This document shows, in pieces, positions 50,722 through 57,884 of a stretch of 64,000 nucleotides of DNA. Where the stretch lies: contig NZ_QGKL01000035.1 of the NCBI RefSeq assembly GCF_003172895.1, forward strand, positions 1 through 64,000, read 5' to 3'. The number at the start of each line of letters is the position of its first letter. Within the stretch, counting starts at the first letter, position 1. The DNA is from Leucothrix arctica (GTDB taxonomy: Bacteria > Pseudomonadota > Gammaproteobacteria > Thiotrichales > Thiotrichaceae). The notes below the pieces were generated by a model. It ran no database searches. It was given only the letters and a program-made list of their open reading frames with translations, and had not been told where the DNA came from. The translations under genes and the position numbers were made by a program.

Positions 50722-51783
50722 TCAGTGGCTTTTAAGTTGCTCATTGATGTCTTCTTTTGAGGTTTGTTCATATTGTAAAATGTCGGTTAGCTCTACCCAT
50801 AGCAATGACTCTTGTTCACCTTTAGCGCGGTTGTCGGTCATGGTCAGCACTTCGTTATTGCTTTTATCAAAGGCATTCAGAGAATGAACAAAGCCATTAT
50901 CTGAAGGCTTTTTGATTAGCCATACTTGGCTGAGTTGTTCTGTGTTTAGGTGTAGGTTAAAACGATCATTTAGCACGTTAAACCAAGGGCCAGTGCGCAG
51001 CAGACGGTTTACGGGGCCAGCGAAAGACTGCACGCAACTATTGTTTGAAACAAACACCATGGTTTCTGCTTTTTTCTCTAACAAGCTACACAGAGCGGAC
51101 TCAATAACGCTGCTGGGAAGTTTGATTGCGTATTCATTGCCAAGTGCTTCGTAGACGTTCAAGCGGTGGCTGTTGTGGGCGTTAATGATTTGCTGCCCTT
51201 CATGCACATTTTTTATTTGTGACCAACGCTCACGTAATACTTGGACATCGATACCAGTATTTGCTTTAGGCTCAGCCAGCGTTGCTTTCATTGGTTGCAC
51301 GTGAGATTGAATAGTGTTTTTAAACTCGGTAACAAGGTGCAGGTAGTTGTCGAGATGACTGTCATTGACCAAATACACTTTATGTACAGCCACACCATAA
51401 TGGTCAAAGAACTGTAAGCTTCTACGCTCATCTTCGTTCACCGCAAAGGCATAAGCCCATTGGTTCGTGAAGAAGCGAGTGTCTTGGCCCGGTCGAAGGT
51501 AGAGCGCTGTTTGTTTCCTCATTTTCATAGAGGAGAACGTTGCGGTAACTTCGTGAACGACGGCTTCATTTCGAGTCAGTGCCATTACATTACCGAGTGA
51601 AGGTAGTGCTTCTAATATGGCAAGTATGTCGGACTTTAGGCGGATACAGTTTTCACTTAAATCGCTGTTTAATAGCTCCATTTCACTGACGCCAAGCTCG
51701 GCGGCCGCATTACGAATACGTACTTTTGGGTTGTCGGCTTTATAAGCAGCCCATGAAAGAGCAGTGTGTGTTTGTGGCTTCAT
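50722..51783 (-). CDS. hmuS: Haem-handling protein HmuS (HemS/ChuS family)
   Basis: This 353-residue cytoplasmic protein has the two-repeat HemS fold: a first half with LGVSEMELLNSDL, LPSLGNVMALTRNEAVVHEV and FFTNQWAYAFAVNEDERRSLQFFDHYGVAVHKVYLV, and a second with VFVSNNSCVQSFAGPVNRLLRTGPWFNVLNDRFNLHL and VHSLNAFDKSNNEVLTM. These proteins store, transfer or open haem after import. It is the last gene of hutZ-hmuT-hmuU-hmuV-hmuS, 24 bases behind hmuV. The length is typical. Confidence 0.93.
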   Translation of the reverse strand: MKPQTHTALSWAAYKADNPKVRIRNAAAELGVSEMELLNSDLSENCIRLKSDILAILEALPSLGNVMALTRNEAVVHEVTATFSSMKMRKQTALYLRPGQDTRFFTNQWAYAFAVNEDERRSLQFFDHYGVAVHKVYLVNDSHLDNYLHLVTEFKNTIQSHVQPMKATLAEPKANTGIDVQVLRERWSQIKNVHEGQQIINAHNSHRLNVYEALGNEYAIKLPSSVIESALCSLLEKKAETMVFVSNNSCVQSFAGPVNRLLRTGPWFNVLNDRFNLHLNTEQLSQVWLIKKPSDNGFVHSLNAFDKSNNEVLTMTDNRAKGEQESLLWVELTDILQYEQTSKEDINEQLKSH

Positions 51784-51807
51784 ATTAAAAATCTCGGTTG
51801 CAAAGGG

Positions 51808-52629
51808 TTAGTAGCTTTGCTGTATATGCTTGGAGGTGGTGGCAGTGTTTCGGTTGGAGATAATCAGTTGGCAGTCGTGACTGGGGTGCGGTGCGACATC
51901 AACTGAAATATCAAACACATCACGGATATTGGTTGCTTGCAGAATTTCATCGGGGGCACCGTAATGACTGATACCGCCGTCTTTCAAAACGGCAATGTGA
52001 TCAGCGTAGAGCGCTGCAAGGTTAAGATCATGAAGAATAATCATTACCCCGACATTGTATTTTTCTGCTAATAATCGAACGATTTGCAGCACTTGATGTT
52101 GATGCGAAAGGTCGAGTGCTGAGGTTGGCTCGTCTAGTAACAGGTAGCGTTTTTCATTGGATGAGTTAAGCACTTGGCAAAGCACTCTTGCGAGTTGAAC
52201 GCGTTGTCGTTCGCCACCCGAAAGGTAAGTGATAGAGCGGTGCTTGAGGTGTTCTATTTGAACAATCGCCATCGCTTCTGCAACGATGCGTTTGTCTTCT
52301 GCATTTAGTGAGCGGCCTGAGTGGGGCACTCGACCCATTTCAACGATTTCACGTACAGAAAAGGGAAAGTGCAAACTGGCACTTTGTGGTAACACGGCGC
52401 GCACTTGAGCCAGTTGCTTTTTGCTGTATTGATGCAAAGGTTTGCCATCTAGCTGGATGAGGCCAGAAGTAGGGTGCAGGTCAGCACTGAGCGTTTTCAG
52501 TAGGGTGCTTTTACCTGAGCCATTGGGGCCAATAACGGCTAATACATTACCCGCAGTCACTTCTAAGGAGATGTCGTTTAGCAGCTTTTTACCAAGGTGC
52601 TGCACACAAATATTTTGTAGTTTAAACAT
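51808..52629 (-). CDS. hmuV: Haem ABC transporter ATPase HmuV
   Basis: The 273-residue ATPase has Walker A GPNGSGKST, the Q-loop VLPQSA, signature LSGGERQRV, Walker B LLLDEPTSALD and H-loop ILHDLNLAALYAD. The text RAVLPQSASLHFPFSVREIV EMGR is characteristic of HmuV. It starts inside the hmuU stop (TAATG, one-base overlap). A short Ser/Thr-rich tail follows the conserved part. Confidence 0.93.
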   Translation of the reverse strand: MFKLQNICVQHLGKKLLNDISLEVTAGNVLAVIGPNGSGKSTLLKTLSADLHPTSGLIQLDGKPLHQYSKKQLAQVRAVLPQSASLHFPFSVREIVEMGRVPHSGRSLNAEDKRIVAEAMAIVQIEHLKHRSITYLSGGERQRVQLARVLCQVLNSSNEKRYLLLDEPTSALDLSHQHQVLQIVRLLAEKYNVGVMIILHDLNLAALYADHIAVLKDGGISHYGAPDEILQATNIRDVFDISVDVAPHPSHDCQLIISNRNTATTSKHIQQSY

Positions 52630-53690
52630 TAGATAATACTTCCTTGCCGCTTAAAGCGAAGCAGTAACCAAAGGAAGAAAGGACCACCAATAATTGTAGT
52701 GATAATTCCGATGGGGAGTTCAGCAGGCGCAACTAATGTGCGTGCGATGAGGTCGGACAGGAGTAATAGTGATGCACCGAGTATGGCTGACAATGGCAGT
52801 AGCTTACTGTGGTTGGGGCCAATAAATAATCGCAATAAATGTGGGATCACTAGGCCAATAAAGCCAATCGTGCCAGACAGTGCCACCGACGTTCCTACGG
52901 CTAGCGCCACTAATACAATTAAGCGTCGTTTGATGCTTTCAAGGTTGTAACCAAGGTGACCAGCTTCCGCTTCACCTAAGGCAATGGCGTTGAGCGCTTT
53001 GGCGTAAAAGTAGATACCAATGAGCGCTGTGATAATGATTGGCGCAGCAAAGAACAGTTGGGCCCAGTTGGCGCTGCCTAAACTCCCCATTGACCAAAAC
53101 GTCAGTATGCGAAGCTGCGTGTCATCGGCCATATACGTTAGTAAGCCAGTTCCCGCACCAGCAATGGCATTAATCGCGATACCAGCCAGTAATAAGGTCG
53201 ACACCTCCGTTTTACCATGCACTTGAGAGAGTTGGTGAACCAAGAGTGTCACTAATAAACTGCCGATAAATGCTGCAAGAGGAATCAGGTAAATATTGAG
53301 CGACTTAGGAATGGTTGCAATGCTCGGGACTAACACAATCACAATAACTGCTGCTAGAGCCGCACCACTGGAGATGCCCACTAAGCCTGGGTCGGCCAGT
53401 GGGTTTCTAAATAATCCTTGCATGGCGGCACCCGATACCGCCAATGCCGCCAATGCCGCGCCTACAATAATCGCTAAGATCACTCGCGGTAGGCGAATAT
53501 CTAACAAAATACTCTGGTAGCGCCCCGGTTCATGGTCGGTGATGTGTAGGTAGTTTGTTAACGCACTGAGTACATCCTGTGGTGCGATTTTTACTGCACC
53601 GATATATAAGGATAAGGCACTCACAACGACTAGTAATAAGGTACACACTATTAGGTAGAAGCGGAACGTTAAGCGTGACTCAGCTTGCAT
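52629..53690 (-). CDS. hmuU: Haem ABC transporter permease HmuU
   Basis: This 353-residue FecCD-family permease has DIRLPRVILAIIVGAALAAL, GLFRNPLADPGLVGISSGAAL, FWSMGSLGSANW (a HmuU-type signature), LGEAEAGHLGYNLE and GFIGLVIPHLLRLFIGPNHS as the coupling loop. It forms the haem channel in the inner membrane. Five bases separate it from hmuT, and it overlaps hmuV by one base. Confidence 0.93.
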   Translation of the reverse strand: MQAESRLTFRFYLIVCTLLLVVVSALSLYIGAVKIAPQDVLSALTNYLHITDHEPGRYQSILLDIRLPRVILAIIVGAALAALAVSGAAMQGLFRNPLADPGLVGISSGAALAAVIVIVLVPSIATIPKSLNIYLIPLAAFIGSLLVTLLVHQLSQVHGKTEVSTLLLAGIAINAIAGAGTGLLTYMADDTQLRILTFWSMGSLGSANWAQLFFAAPIIITALIGIYFYAKALNAIALGEAEAGHLGYNLESIKRRLIVLVALAVGTSVALSGTIGFIGLVIPHLLRLFIGPNHSKLLPLSAILGASLLLLSDLIARTLVAPAELPIGIITTIIGGPFFLWLLLRFKRQGSII

Positions 53691-53695
53691 CGTTA

Positions 53696-54586
53696 TTACT
53701 CAGCTGCCTGGGCGGCGGTTGGGTAAATAGACTGGTAGATAGTATTGGCTGCTTCCGCTAGCCGTGGTGTAAAGCCTAGCGTTGACATATCTTCAAGCAC
53801 TGCAACTTGCTTGTTTTTGGCGGCATCGGTCATCGTAAGACCAGGGATTTTCATAATCTCATCCATGCCGCCTAGGCCTTCCATTGTGCGCTTGGTGACA
53901 ATGATTACCTCAGGGTTAATATTAACTAATGACTCTATATTAATCGGCTTATAGCCTTGGTAGCTGGTCATTGGGTTGATGCCGCCCGAAATATTAATCA
54001 TTGCATTAGCAGCCGTATGTAAACCTGCAACCATGGGAGAACCACCACCCATACTCATAATGAAGATTGTGCGTTTAGGCTCTGAAACGTTCGCTTTTAT
54101 CTTTGTATCAAGTGCAGCCATTTTTGCTTCTAGCTTTGCAATTAATGTTTGCCCGGCACTTTCTTTACCAACGGCTTTGGACACGGCGCGTATTTTCTTA
54201 GCAACCCCTTCTGTGGTGTACTCTATAGGAATAATCATGATAGGCAGCTTTGTTGATTGAAGTTGATCGATAACGGCGGGAGGGCCGGCTTCTTCGGTGG
54301 CTAGTAAGATACTGGGACTGAGCGATAAAATACCTTCTGCTGATAAGGCGCGTTGATAACCTACCTGAGGTAACTCAGTCGCGGCTTTTGGAAAGATACT
54401 CGTGGTATCCACGCCAACCAGTTTATCTTCAGCCCCTAGCTCATAAATTATTTCTGTTAGCGCACCAGCAGCGGATACGATACGCATTGCTTCGTCAGTG
54501 TCTTTTGCATGCACGGAGGATGACAGCAATAAAACACCACTTAAAAGAATACGGGTAAAGGACCGCTTATTTAATGTAATCAACAT
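53696..54586 (-). CDS. hmuT: Periplasmic haem-binding protein HmuT
   Basis: The 296-residue protein has a signal peptide (ILLSGVLLLSSSVHA) and HmuT features: RIVSAAGALTEIIYELGAED, then VGYQRALSAEGILSLSPS. Tyr77 in that motif corresponds to the haem-iron ligand of ShuT/HmuT. Further text TEEAGPPAVIDQL and NISGGINPMTSYQGYKPIN is typical. It lies between hutZ (2-base gap) and hmuU. Confidence 0.93.
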   Translation of the reverse strand: MLITLNKRSFTRILLSGVLLLSSSVHAKDTDEAMRIVSAAGALTEIIYELGAEDKLVGVDTTSIFPKAATELPQVGYQRALSAEGILSLSPSILLATEEAGPPAVIDQLQSTKLPIMIIPIEYTTEGVAKKIRAVSKAVGKESAGQTLIAKLEAKMAALDTKIKANVSEPKRTIFIMSMGGGSPMVAGLHTAANAMINISGGINPMTSYQGYKPINIESLVNINPEVIIVTKRTMEGLGGMDEIMKIPGLTMTDAAKNKQVAVLEDMSTLGFTPRLAEAANTIYQSIYPTAAQAAE

Positions 54587-54588
54587 GG

Positions 54589-55119
54589 TTAAGCAGTCTC
54601 TTTAGTCGGGGACTTACGGTGCCCACCTTCATTTTGATGCTTTACCGTTTTTAAATCGCCACCTGTCAACGTAAATGCTTTCGCAAATCCTGATATGTAA
54701 CGTCCTGCGACGGGGTGTAATCGAAACAAATGGAAATCGGTCATGTCTCTAAGGTTATTCATTACAAAGCCAAAGCGCTCTGTTAGCTTATCAAGCGTTT
54801 GATTAAATACGTGAGATGATCGACTTACTTCAGTCACTTCGCAGGTGTAAGTCAGTCGCTTACGCGCAAGTAGATGGCTTGCAGAGTGTTCATTTTCAAT
54901 AAATAAAATACTGCAGTTGGGGTTGTCTATAAGGTTACCCGTGTGTTTCGCAAGTTCACTGGTATAGATGTAGTAATCACCTTCATCCTCTATATAACCC
55001 GCGTAGCTTGCTTCAGGTATGCCCGCGCCATTGGAAGTAGACATCAGTAGTGTTTCAAAGCTTTCTCTGAATAGCAAAATCTCGTTATATGTCTGAATAC
55101 GTTCATCTTGTTGAGTCAT
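54589..55119 (-). CDS. hutZ: Haem utilisation protein HutZ/HugZ family
   Basis: This 176-residue protein has the split-barrel (pyridoxamine-phosphate-oxidase-like) fold of HutZ/HugZ: LLMSTSNGAGIPEASYAGYI, ELAKHTGNLIDNPNCSILFIE, and the C-terminal FRLHPVAGRYISGFAKAF that sets HugZ proteins apart. Members bind haem and can degrade it to release iron. It opens the haem operon with AAAGGAAC before its ATG. HutX and HutW, often next to hutZ, are not in this window; HmuS may fill a partner role. Confidence 0.9.
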   Translation of the reverse strand: MTQQDERIQTYNEILLFRESFETLLMSTSNGAGIPEASYAGYIEDEGDYYIYTSELAKHTGNLIDNPNCSILFIENEHSASHLLARKRLTYTCEVTEVSRSSHVFNQTLDKLTERFGFVMNNLRDMTDFHLFRLHPVAGRYISGFAKAFTLTGGDLKTVKHQNEGGHRKSPTKETA

Positions 55120-55133
55120 GTCGATAGTTCCTT

Positions 55134-55162
55134 TGTACGCTTTAGAGGGTATTAAAAGTGGC
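55134..55162. repeat. Direct repeat, copy 1 (partner at 55194-55221)
   Basis: The bases TGTACGCTTTAGAGGGTATT and then AAAAGTGGC recur at 55194-55221 with about four differences, including one single-base gap. The copies are exactly 60 bases apart, upstream of hutZ. Confidence 0.7.
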
Positions 55163-55193
55163 TAATTACGACGACATTAAGATGAGCAGGTGC

Positions 55194-55221
55194 TGTGCGC
55201 TTTAAGGGTGTTAAAAGCGGC
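55194..55221. repeat. Direct repeat, copy 2 (partner at 55134-55162)
   Basis: TGTGCGCTTTAAGGGTGTTA followed by AAAGCGGC. See copy 1. The pair could be a duplicated regulator site or the trace of a small local duplication. Confidence 0.7.
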
Positions 55222-55420
55222 AAGTATTGGAGTGCGTAAATGTTGCTTAGCCATGTCTATGTATCAAAATTAGCTTGTGCAGTAGTGCACAAAAATATTA
55301 AGCGATGGTGGCTAGTAGAGATTTGGCTTCTTCGCGTTGGAAATGGTTGTTATTCAGCAATGGAATGATTCTTATTAAGCCTATCTTGTTAATAAATAGG
55401 GCTATTTTATGGAAAAAACC

Positions 55421-55639
55421 CTAGTTAGTTAGAGCATAAGCTTGTGGCATTTGGTAGAGTACGTGGGTGTTTTTTTCGTTAAGCGCTTCACTGACAACCT
55501 CACGAGCATGATCTTTACAGCGACCGCAGCAAGTGGCGACATTTAGCTTTTTGCAAACTTTGTCGAAGTTATGACAGCCATTATTGACCGCTTTTTTGAT
55601 GGCTTTATCAGTTACCGCATTACAAATACAAACATACAT
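55421..55639 (-). CDS. bfd: Bacterioferritin-associated ferredoxin Bfd
   Basis: The 72-residue protein is a [2Fe-2S] BFD-like ferredoxin with ligands Cys4, Cys6, Cys38 and Cys41 (YVCICNAVTD at the start; CCGRCKDHA), the same numbering as in Pseudomonas Bfd. It passes electrons to bacterioferritin to release stored iron. It is divergent from the two bacterioferritin genes. Bfd genes are normally repressed by Fur, and two Fur-like sites lie between it and bfr. Confidence 0.95.
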   Translation of the reverse strand: MYVCICNAVTDKAIKKAVNNGCHNFDKVCKKLNVATCCGRCKDHAREVVSEALNEKNTHVLYQMPQAYALTN

Positions 55640-55653
55640 AAATACACCTAGTT

Positions 55654-55698
55654 AGGAATGATTCCCATCAACTTAAGAGAATAATAACCATTCCTATT
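55654..55698. promoter_or_regulatory. Two Fur-like sites between bfd and bfr genes
   Basis: GGAATGATTCCCATC at 55655-55669 and AATAATAACCATTCC at 55680-55694 form an inverted pair with GGAATG/CATTCC outer arms. Placement suits repression of bfd and iron-dependent control of bfr. Confidence 0.6.
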
Positions 55699-55767
55699 TA
55701 TATTGGCAAGTGTTTCTCGCACATTTATACCTACTGGTAGCGAGCACCTGCTGTAAGGAGCTTAAAC

Positions 55768-56241
55768 ATGCAAACAAGTGTAACAATCAAGCAGGCGCTA
55801 AATGCGTCGTTGAAAAACCAATTAACGGTGATTAATCAATACTTTCTACATGCAAGAATGTGTGGAAGCTGGGGCCTAGAAGGTCTAAATAGTCAAGAAT
55901 TTAAGCGTTCAATTAAGGCAATGAAGCAGGCAGATGAGATCATCGAGCGTATTTTATTCCTTGAAGGTTTGCCTAACTTACAAGACTTAGGAAAGCTATA
56001 CATCGGTGAAGATGTTCCTGAGATTCTTGAAAATGATACACGTGCAAGTAATGAAGTGATCGCGCAATTGCGTGAGGCTATTACTGTGTGTGAGTCAGAG
56101 CAGGACTACGTAAGTCGTGACATGTTGACTGAGATCTTGGAAGAAGAAGAAGAGCAGTTGGATTGGTTGGAAGCGCAGCAGTGGGCGATTGAAAATACTA
56201 ATTTGCCAAACTACATTCAGACAATGATGGAAAAAGGTTAA
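55768..56241 (+). CDS. bfr: Bacterioferritin subunit with haem ligand but no ferroxidase centre
   Basis: The 157-residue protein is bacterioferritin by length and text ([38 protein letters not shown]). The axial haem ligand Met52 is present. Of the six ferroxidase ligands, five are changed: Glu18 to Gln, Glu51 to Ala, His54 to Gln, Glu94 to Ser and His130 to Gln; only Glu127 remains. It therefore should bind haem but not oxidise iron. It is followed 10 bases later by a complementary subunit. Neisseria-type two-subunit bacterioferritins show the same division. Confidence 0.92.
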   Translation: MQTSVTIKQALNASLKNQLTVINQYFLHARMCGSWGLEGLNSQEFKRSIKAMKQADEIIERILFLEGLPNLQDLGKLYIGEDVPEILENDTRASNEVIAQLREAITVCESEQDYVSRDMLTEILEEEEEQLDWLEAQQWAIENTNLPNYIQTMMEKG

Positions 56242-56251
56242 GGAGCGTCTC

Positions 56252-56719
56252 ATGAAAGGTTCTACAAAAGTTATTGACCACTTAAAGTCTTTGTTAGCGT
56301 GCGAGTTGGCGGCAAGAGACCAGTACTTCATTCACTCTAGAATGTATGAAGATTGGGGCTTAACGAAGTTATTTGAGCGTATTAGCCACGAGGCTGAAGA
56401 AGAGACGGAGCATGCTGACTTACTTATCAAGCGTATTTTGTTCCTTGAAGAAACGCCTGATGTAAACATGCAGGATAAAGTGAACGTTGGTTCAGATGTG
56501 CCAAGTATGCTTAAGAGCGACTTGCAAATTGAATATGACGTAGGTGCAGCATTGAAAGAAGCGATGAAAGTGTGCGAAGAAGAGAAGGACTTCGTGACAC
56601 GTGAGATTCTTTATAAGCTGCTAGATGATACTGAAATGGATCACACGTGGTGGCTAGAAAAGCAGTTACGTTTGATTGATATGATTGGGTTACCAAACTA
56701 CTTGCAGACTCAAATGTAA
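56252..56719 (+). CDS. bfr: Bacterioferritin subunit with ferroxidase centre but no haem ligand
   Basis: The 155-residue protein keeps Glu18, Glu51, His54, Glu94, Glu128 and His131 ([50 protein letters not shown]; one-residue shift after 94), so the di-iron ferroxidase site is complete. At the haem-ligand position Met52 is replaced by Thr. It should oxidise and store iron, and depend on the preceding subunit for haem. Both are probably in one shell, with electrons for release coming from Bfd. Confidence 0.93.
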   Translation: MKGSTKVIDHLKSLLACELAARDQYFIHSRMYEDWGLTKLFERISHEAEEETEHADLLIKRILFLEETPDVNMQDKVNVGSDVPSMLKSDLQIEYDVGAALKEAMKVCEEEKDFVTREILYKLLDDTEMDHTWWLEKQLRLIDMIGLPNYLQTQM

Positions 56720-56732
56720 GTAGTTAGTGGTC

Positions 56733-56795
56733 GTTACTGATACCGTGCTCGCTTTATAAGCAGTGGTAGCTAAAAGTGAGTACAGTATCAGCAAC
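56733..56795. other. Strong imperfect hairpin behind the bacterioferritin genes
   Basis: Arms at 56733-56755 and 56773-56795 pair over 23 positions (19 Watson-Crick, two G-T, two mismatches) around a 17-base loop; the best block is CTGATAC/GTATCAG. There is no T-run on either side, so a classical terminator is not certain. It could be an mRNA 3' stabiliser, a small inverted-repeat element, or the 3' end of a leftward RNA started at 56875-56895. Confidence 0.6.
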
Positions 56796-56874
56796 TACTT
56801 CGCGACATAAGTTCAAAACAGATCTGGAGAAAGGCTTGAATATCTCTGTATCGGCAAAGCTGGGAATAATTTAA

Positions 56875-56895
56875 TGCAAATGATTCTTGTTTGCA
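56875..56895. promoter_or_regulatory. Fur-type dyad with no adjacent downstream protein gene
   Basis: TGCAAATGATTCTTGTTTGC is symmetrical at TGCAAA/TTTGCA and looks like the other Fur sites here. It lies between the 3' ends of bfr and the leftward small gene. Leftward promoter-like hexamers TTGCAA (56896-56891) and TAAATT (56873-56868) are 17 bases apart and overlap it. Confidence 0.6.
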
Positions 56896-56903
56896 AGTGT
56901 TTT

Positions 56904-56929
56904 AAATAAAAAGTCTACTCTTTTTATTT
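56904..56929 (-). terminator. AT-rich hairpin, possible terminator of the leftward small gene
   Basis: AAATAAAAAG and CTTTTTATTT form a perfect 10-bp stem with a 6-base loop. It touches the stop codon of the gene at 56928. Confidence 0.5.
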
Positions 56930-57248
56930 AGTGAAGGGCTCCGCTTTGCTTGGCTTCTCTCATCAGCGTTTGATTTGCTGGATGTTCAGACTCCGCATGG
57001 CTCGCCAAAAGCTCCCAATTCATCTGTAGTTGCATATAGGTGTCTCTTAAGGTGCTAGATGAGCTTACTTTTGGATGAGCTAATATTAGGTTCAAATGTT
57101 CCACAATAGTCACTGCGAAACACGCTGCGCAGTCAGGCAGCTTAAAAGTGATAATAGAGCTATAACGTGTCATCAAGTATGTTAGAGTCGTTTGAAGTTG
57201 TTCGACAGGGGTATCATTTGGGTTAGCCAGCATGGTTAAGGTACTCAT
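56928..57248 (-). CDS. Uncharacterised small protein under a Fur-like site
   Basis: The open frame encodes 106 residues with no signal peptide and mostly helical character (VEQLQTTLTYLMTRY, CFAVTIVEHLNLILA, STLRDTYMQLQMNWELLAS). A pair of cysteines (DCAAC, residues 39-42) could hold a metal or be chance. A Fur-like site lies 58-77 bases upstream. Its place beside bacterioferritin and its regulation suggest an iron-response role, but I do not recognise the family. The codon pattern looks genuine, and the opposite strand has no competing frame. Confidence 0.6.
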   Translation of the reverse strand: MSTLTMLANPNDTPVEQLQTTLTYLMTRYSSIITFKLPDCAACFAVTIVEHLNLILAHPKVSSSSTLRDTYMQLQMNWELLASHAESEHPANQTLMREAKQSGALH

Positions 57249-57305
57249 TTTAGTCAGTTAATAAAGTTGGCTATTCCGATATTTCAGGCTTTGGCTTTTA
57301 ATTTA

Positions 57306-57345
57306 AATAATAACCATTTGCATTTAGATTATCAAGCGTTATACT
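57306..57345. promoter_or_regulatory. Fur-like site overlapping a rightward promoter
   Basis: AATAATAACCATTTGCATTT (57306-57325) resembles the other Fur sites. On the plus strand TTGCAT (57318-57323) and TATACT (57340-57345) are 16 bases apart, a good sigma-70 arrangement reading towards the Cys-rich gene at 57526. The site may also control the leftward gene starting at 57248. Confidence 0.6.
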
Positions 57346-57346
57346 G

Positions 57347-57432
57347 GTCCCACATTTCAGTGGTTAGTGACTCACACTGCTCCCGTGGGACACTAAGCCT
57401 CAGCGAATGAAAAAAATAAACTCTTAGAGTTT
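57347..57432 (+). other. Structured 5' leader or small RNA
   Basis: Just behind the TATACT box the strand can fold into an outer 7-bp stem GTCCCAC/GTGGGAC (57347-57353 with 57385-57391) enclosing a 5-bp stem CAGTG/CACTG (57358-57362 with 57375-57379). A second hairpin AAACTC-TTA-GAGTTT follows at 57418-57432. No known riboswitch class was recognised. It precedes the gene at 57526. Confidence 0.45.
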
Positions 57433-57525
57433 CTGAAATGTATTACCAAGCCCGCATCGTTTTTTCACTCATATCTTTCGATGTCAGCCAGGTTATTTTT
57501 TCTCTTTTCTATACAGGAGTTAGAT

Positions 57526-57795
57526 ATGACCTTTTATATTGATGCATGGCTAGACTGCCCACAGCCTTATGTGCAAGTTAAAAATAAACTCAACAGCAAA
57601 GTAGTTGCCGACTTTTCATCTGACGAATTAACACGCGCCATTGAACAGGGTGATATCTGCTTGTGCGACTTTTTTGATGCAAGCCTGGAGACTCAAGTAG
57701 AGCTGGTTAAGTCCTTACTATTGCTCCGATGCTGTGTTGATTTGGGTAAAAAGTATTGCGCAGACTTGTTTACACCGCCTACTTCATACCACTAA
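57526..57795 (+). CDS. Uncharacterised Cys-containing small protein
   Basis: The start at ATG 57526 behind AGGAG gives 89 residues; the frame extends 15 codons upstream without need. The sequence begins TFYIDAWLDCPQPYVQVKN and has six cysteines, Cys11, Cys45, Cys47, Cys69, Cys70 and Cys77 (DICLCDFFDA, then LRCCVDLGKKYC). No membrane segment. The spacing is not a standard iron-sulfur motif, so metal binding is only a possibility. A Fur-like promoter and structured leader lie upstream, and a JmjC-like oxygenase gene follows 89 bases later. Confidence 0.65.
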   Translation: MTFYIDAWLDCPQPYVQVKNKLNSKVVADFSSDELTRAIEQGDICLCDFFDASLETQVELVKSLLLLRCCVDLGKKYCADLFTPPTSYH

Positions 57796-57884
57796 TCCAT
57801 ATATCTCTGCCGACAAGCGTGCTCTTAGCAGTAAACTGGTTATAGAACGTAATGTTTATAATTAATTAAAAAAGAGCTCAGATC

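Larger units (their letters stand above)
55120..55420. other. Leader/promoter region of the haem operon with a 28-bp direct repeat
   Basis: This 301-base gap has no gene. It holds two near-identical direct repeats (listed separately) and, near 55361-55380, a partial Fur-like site (GGAATGATTCTTATTAAG). No clear terminator for bfd or promoter hexamers could be fixed by eye. Confidence 0.5.
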
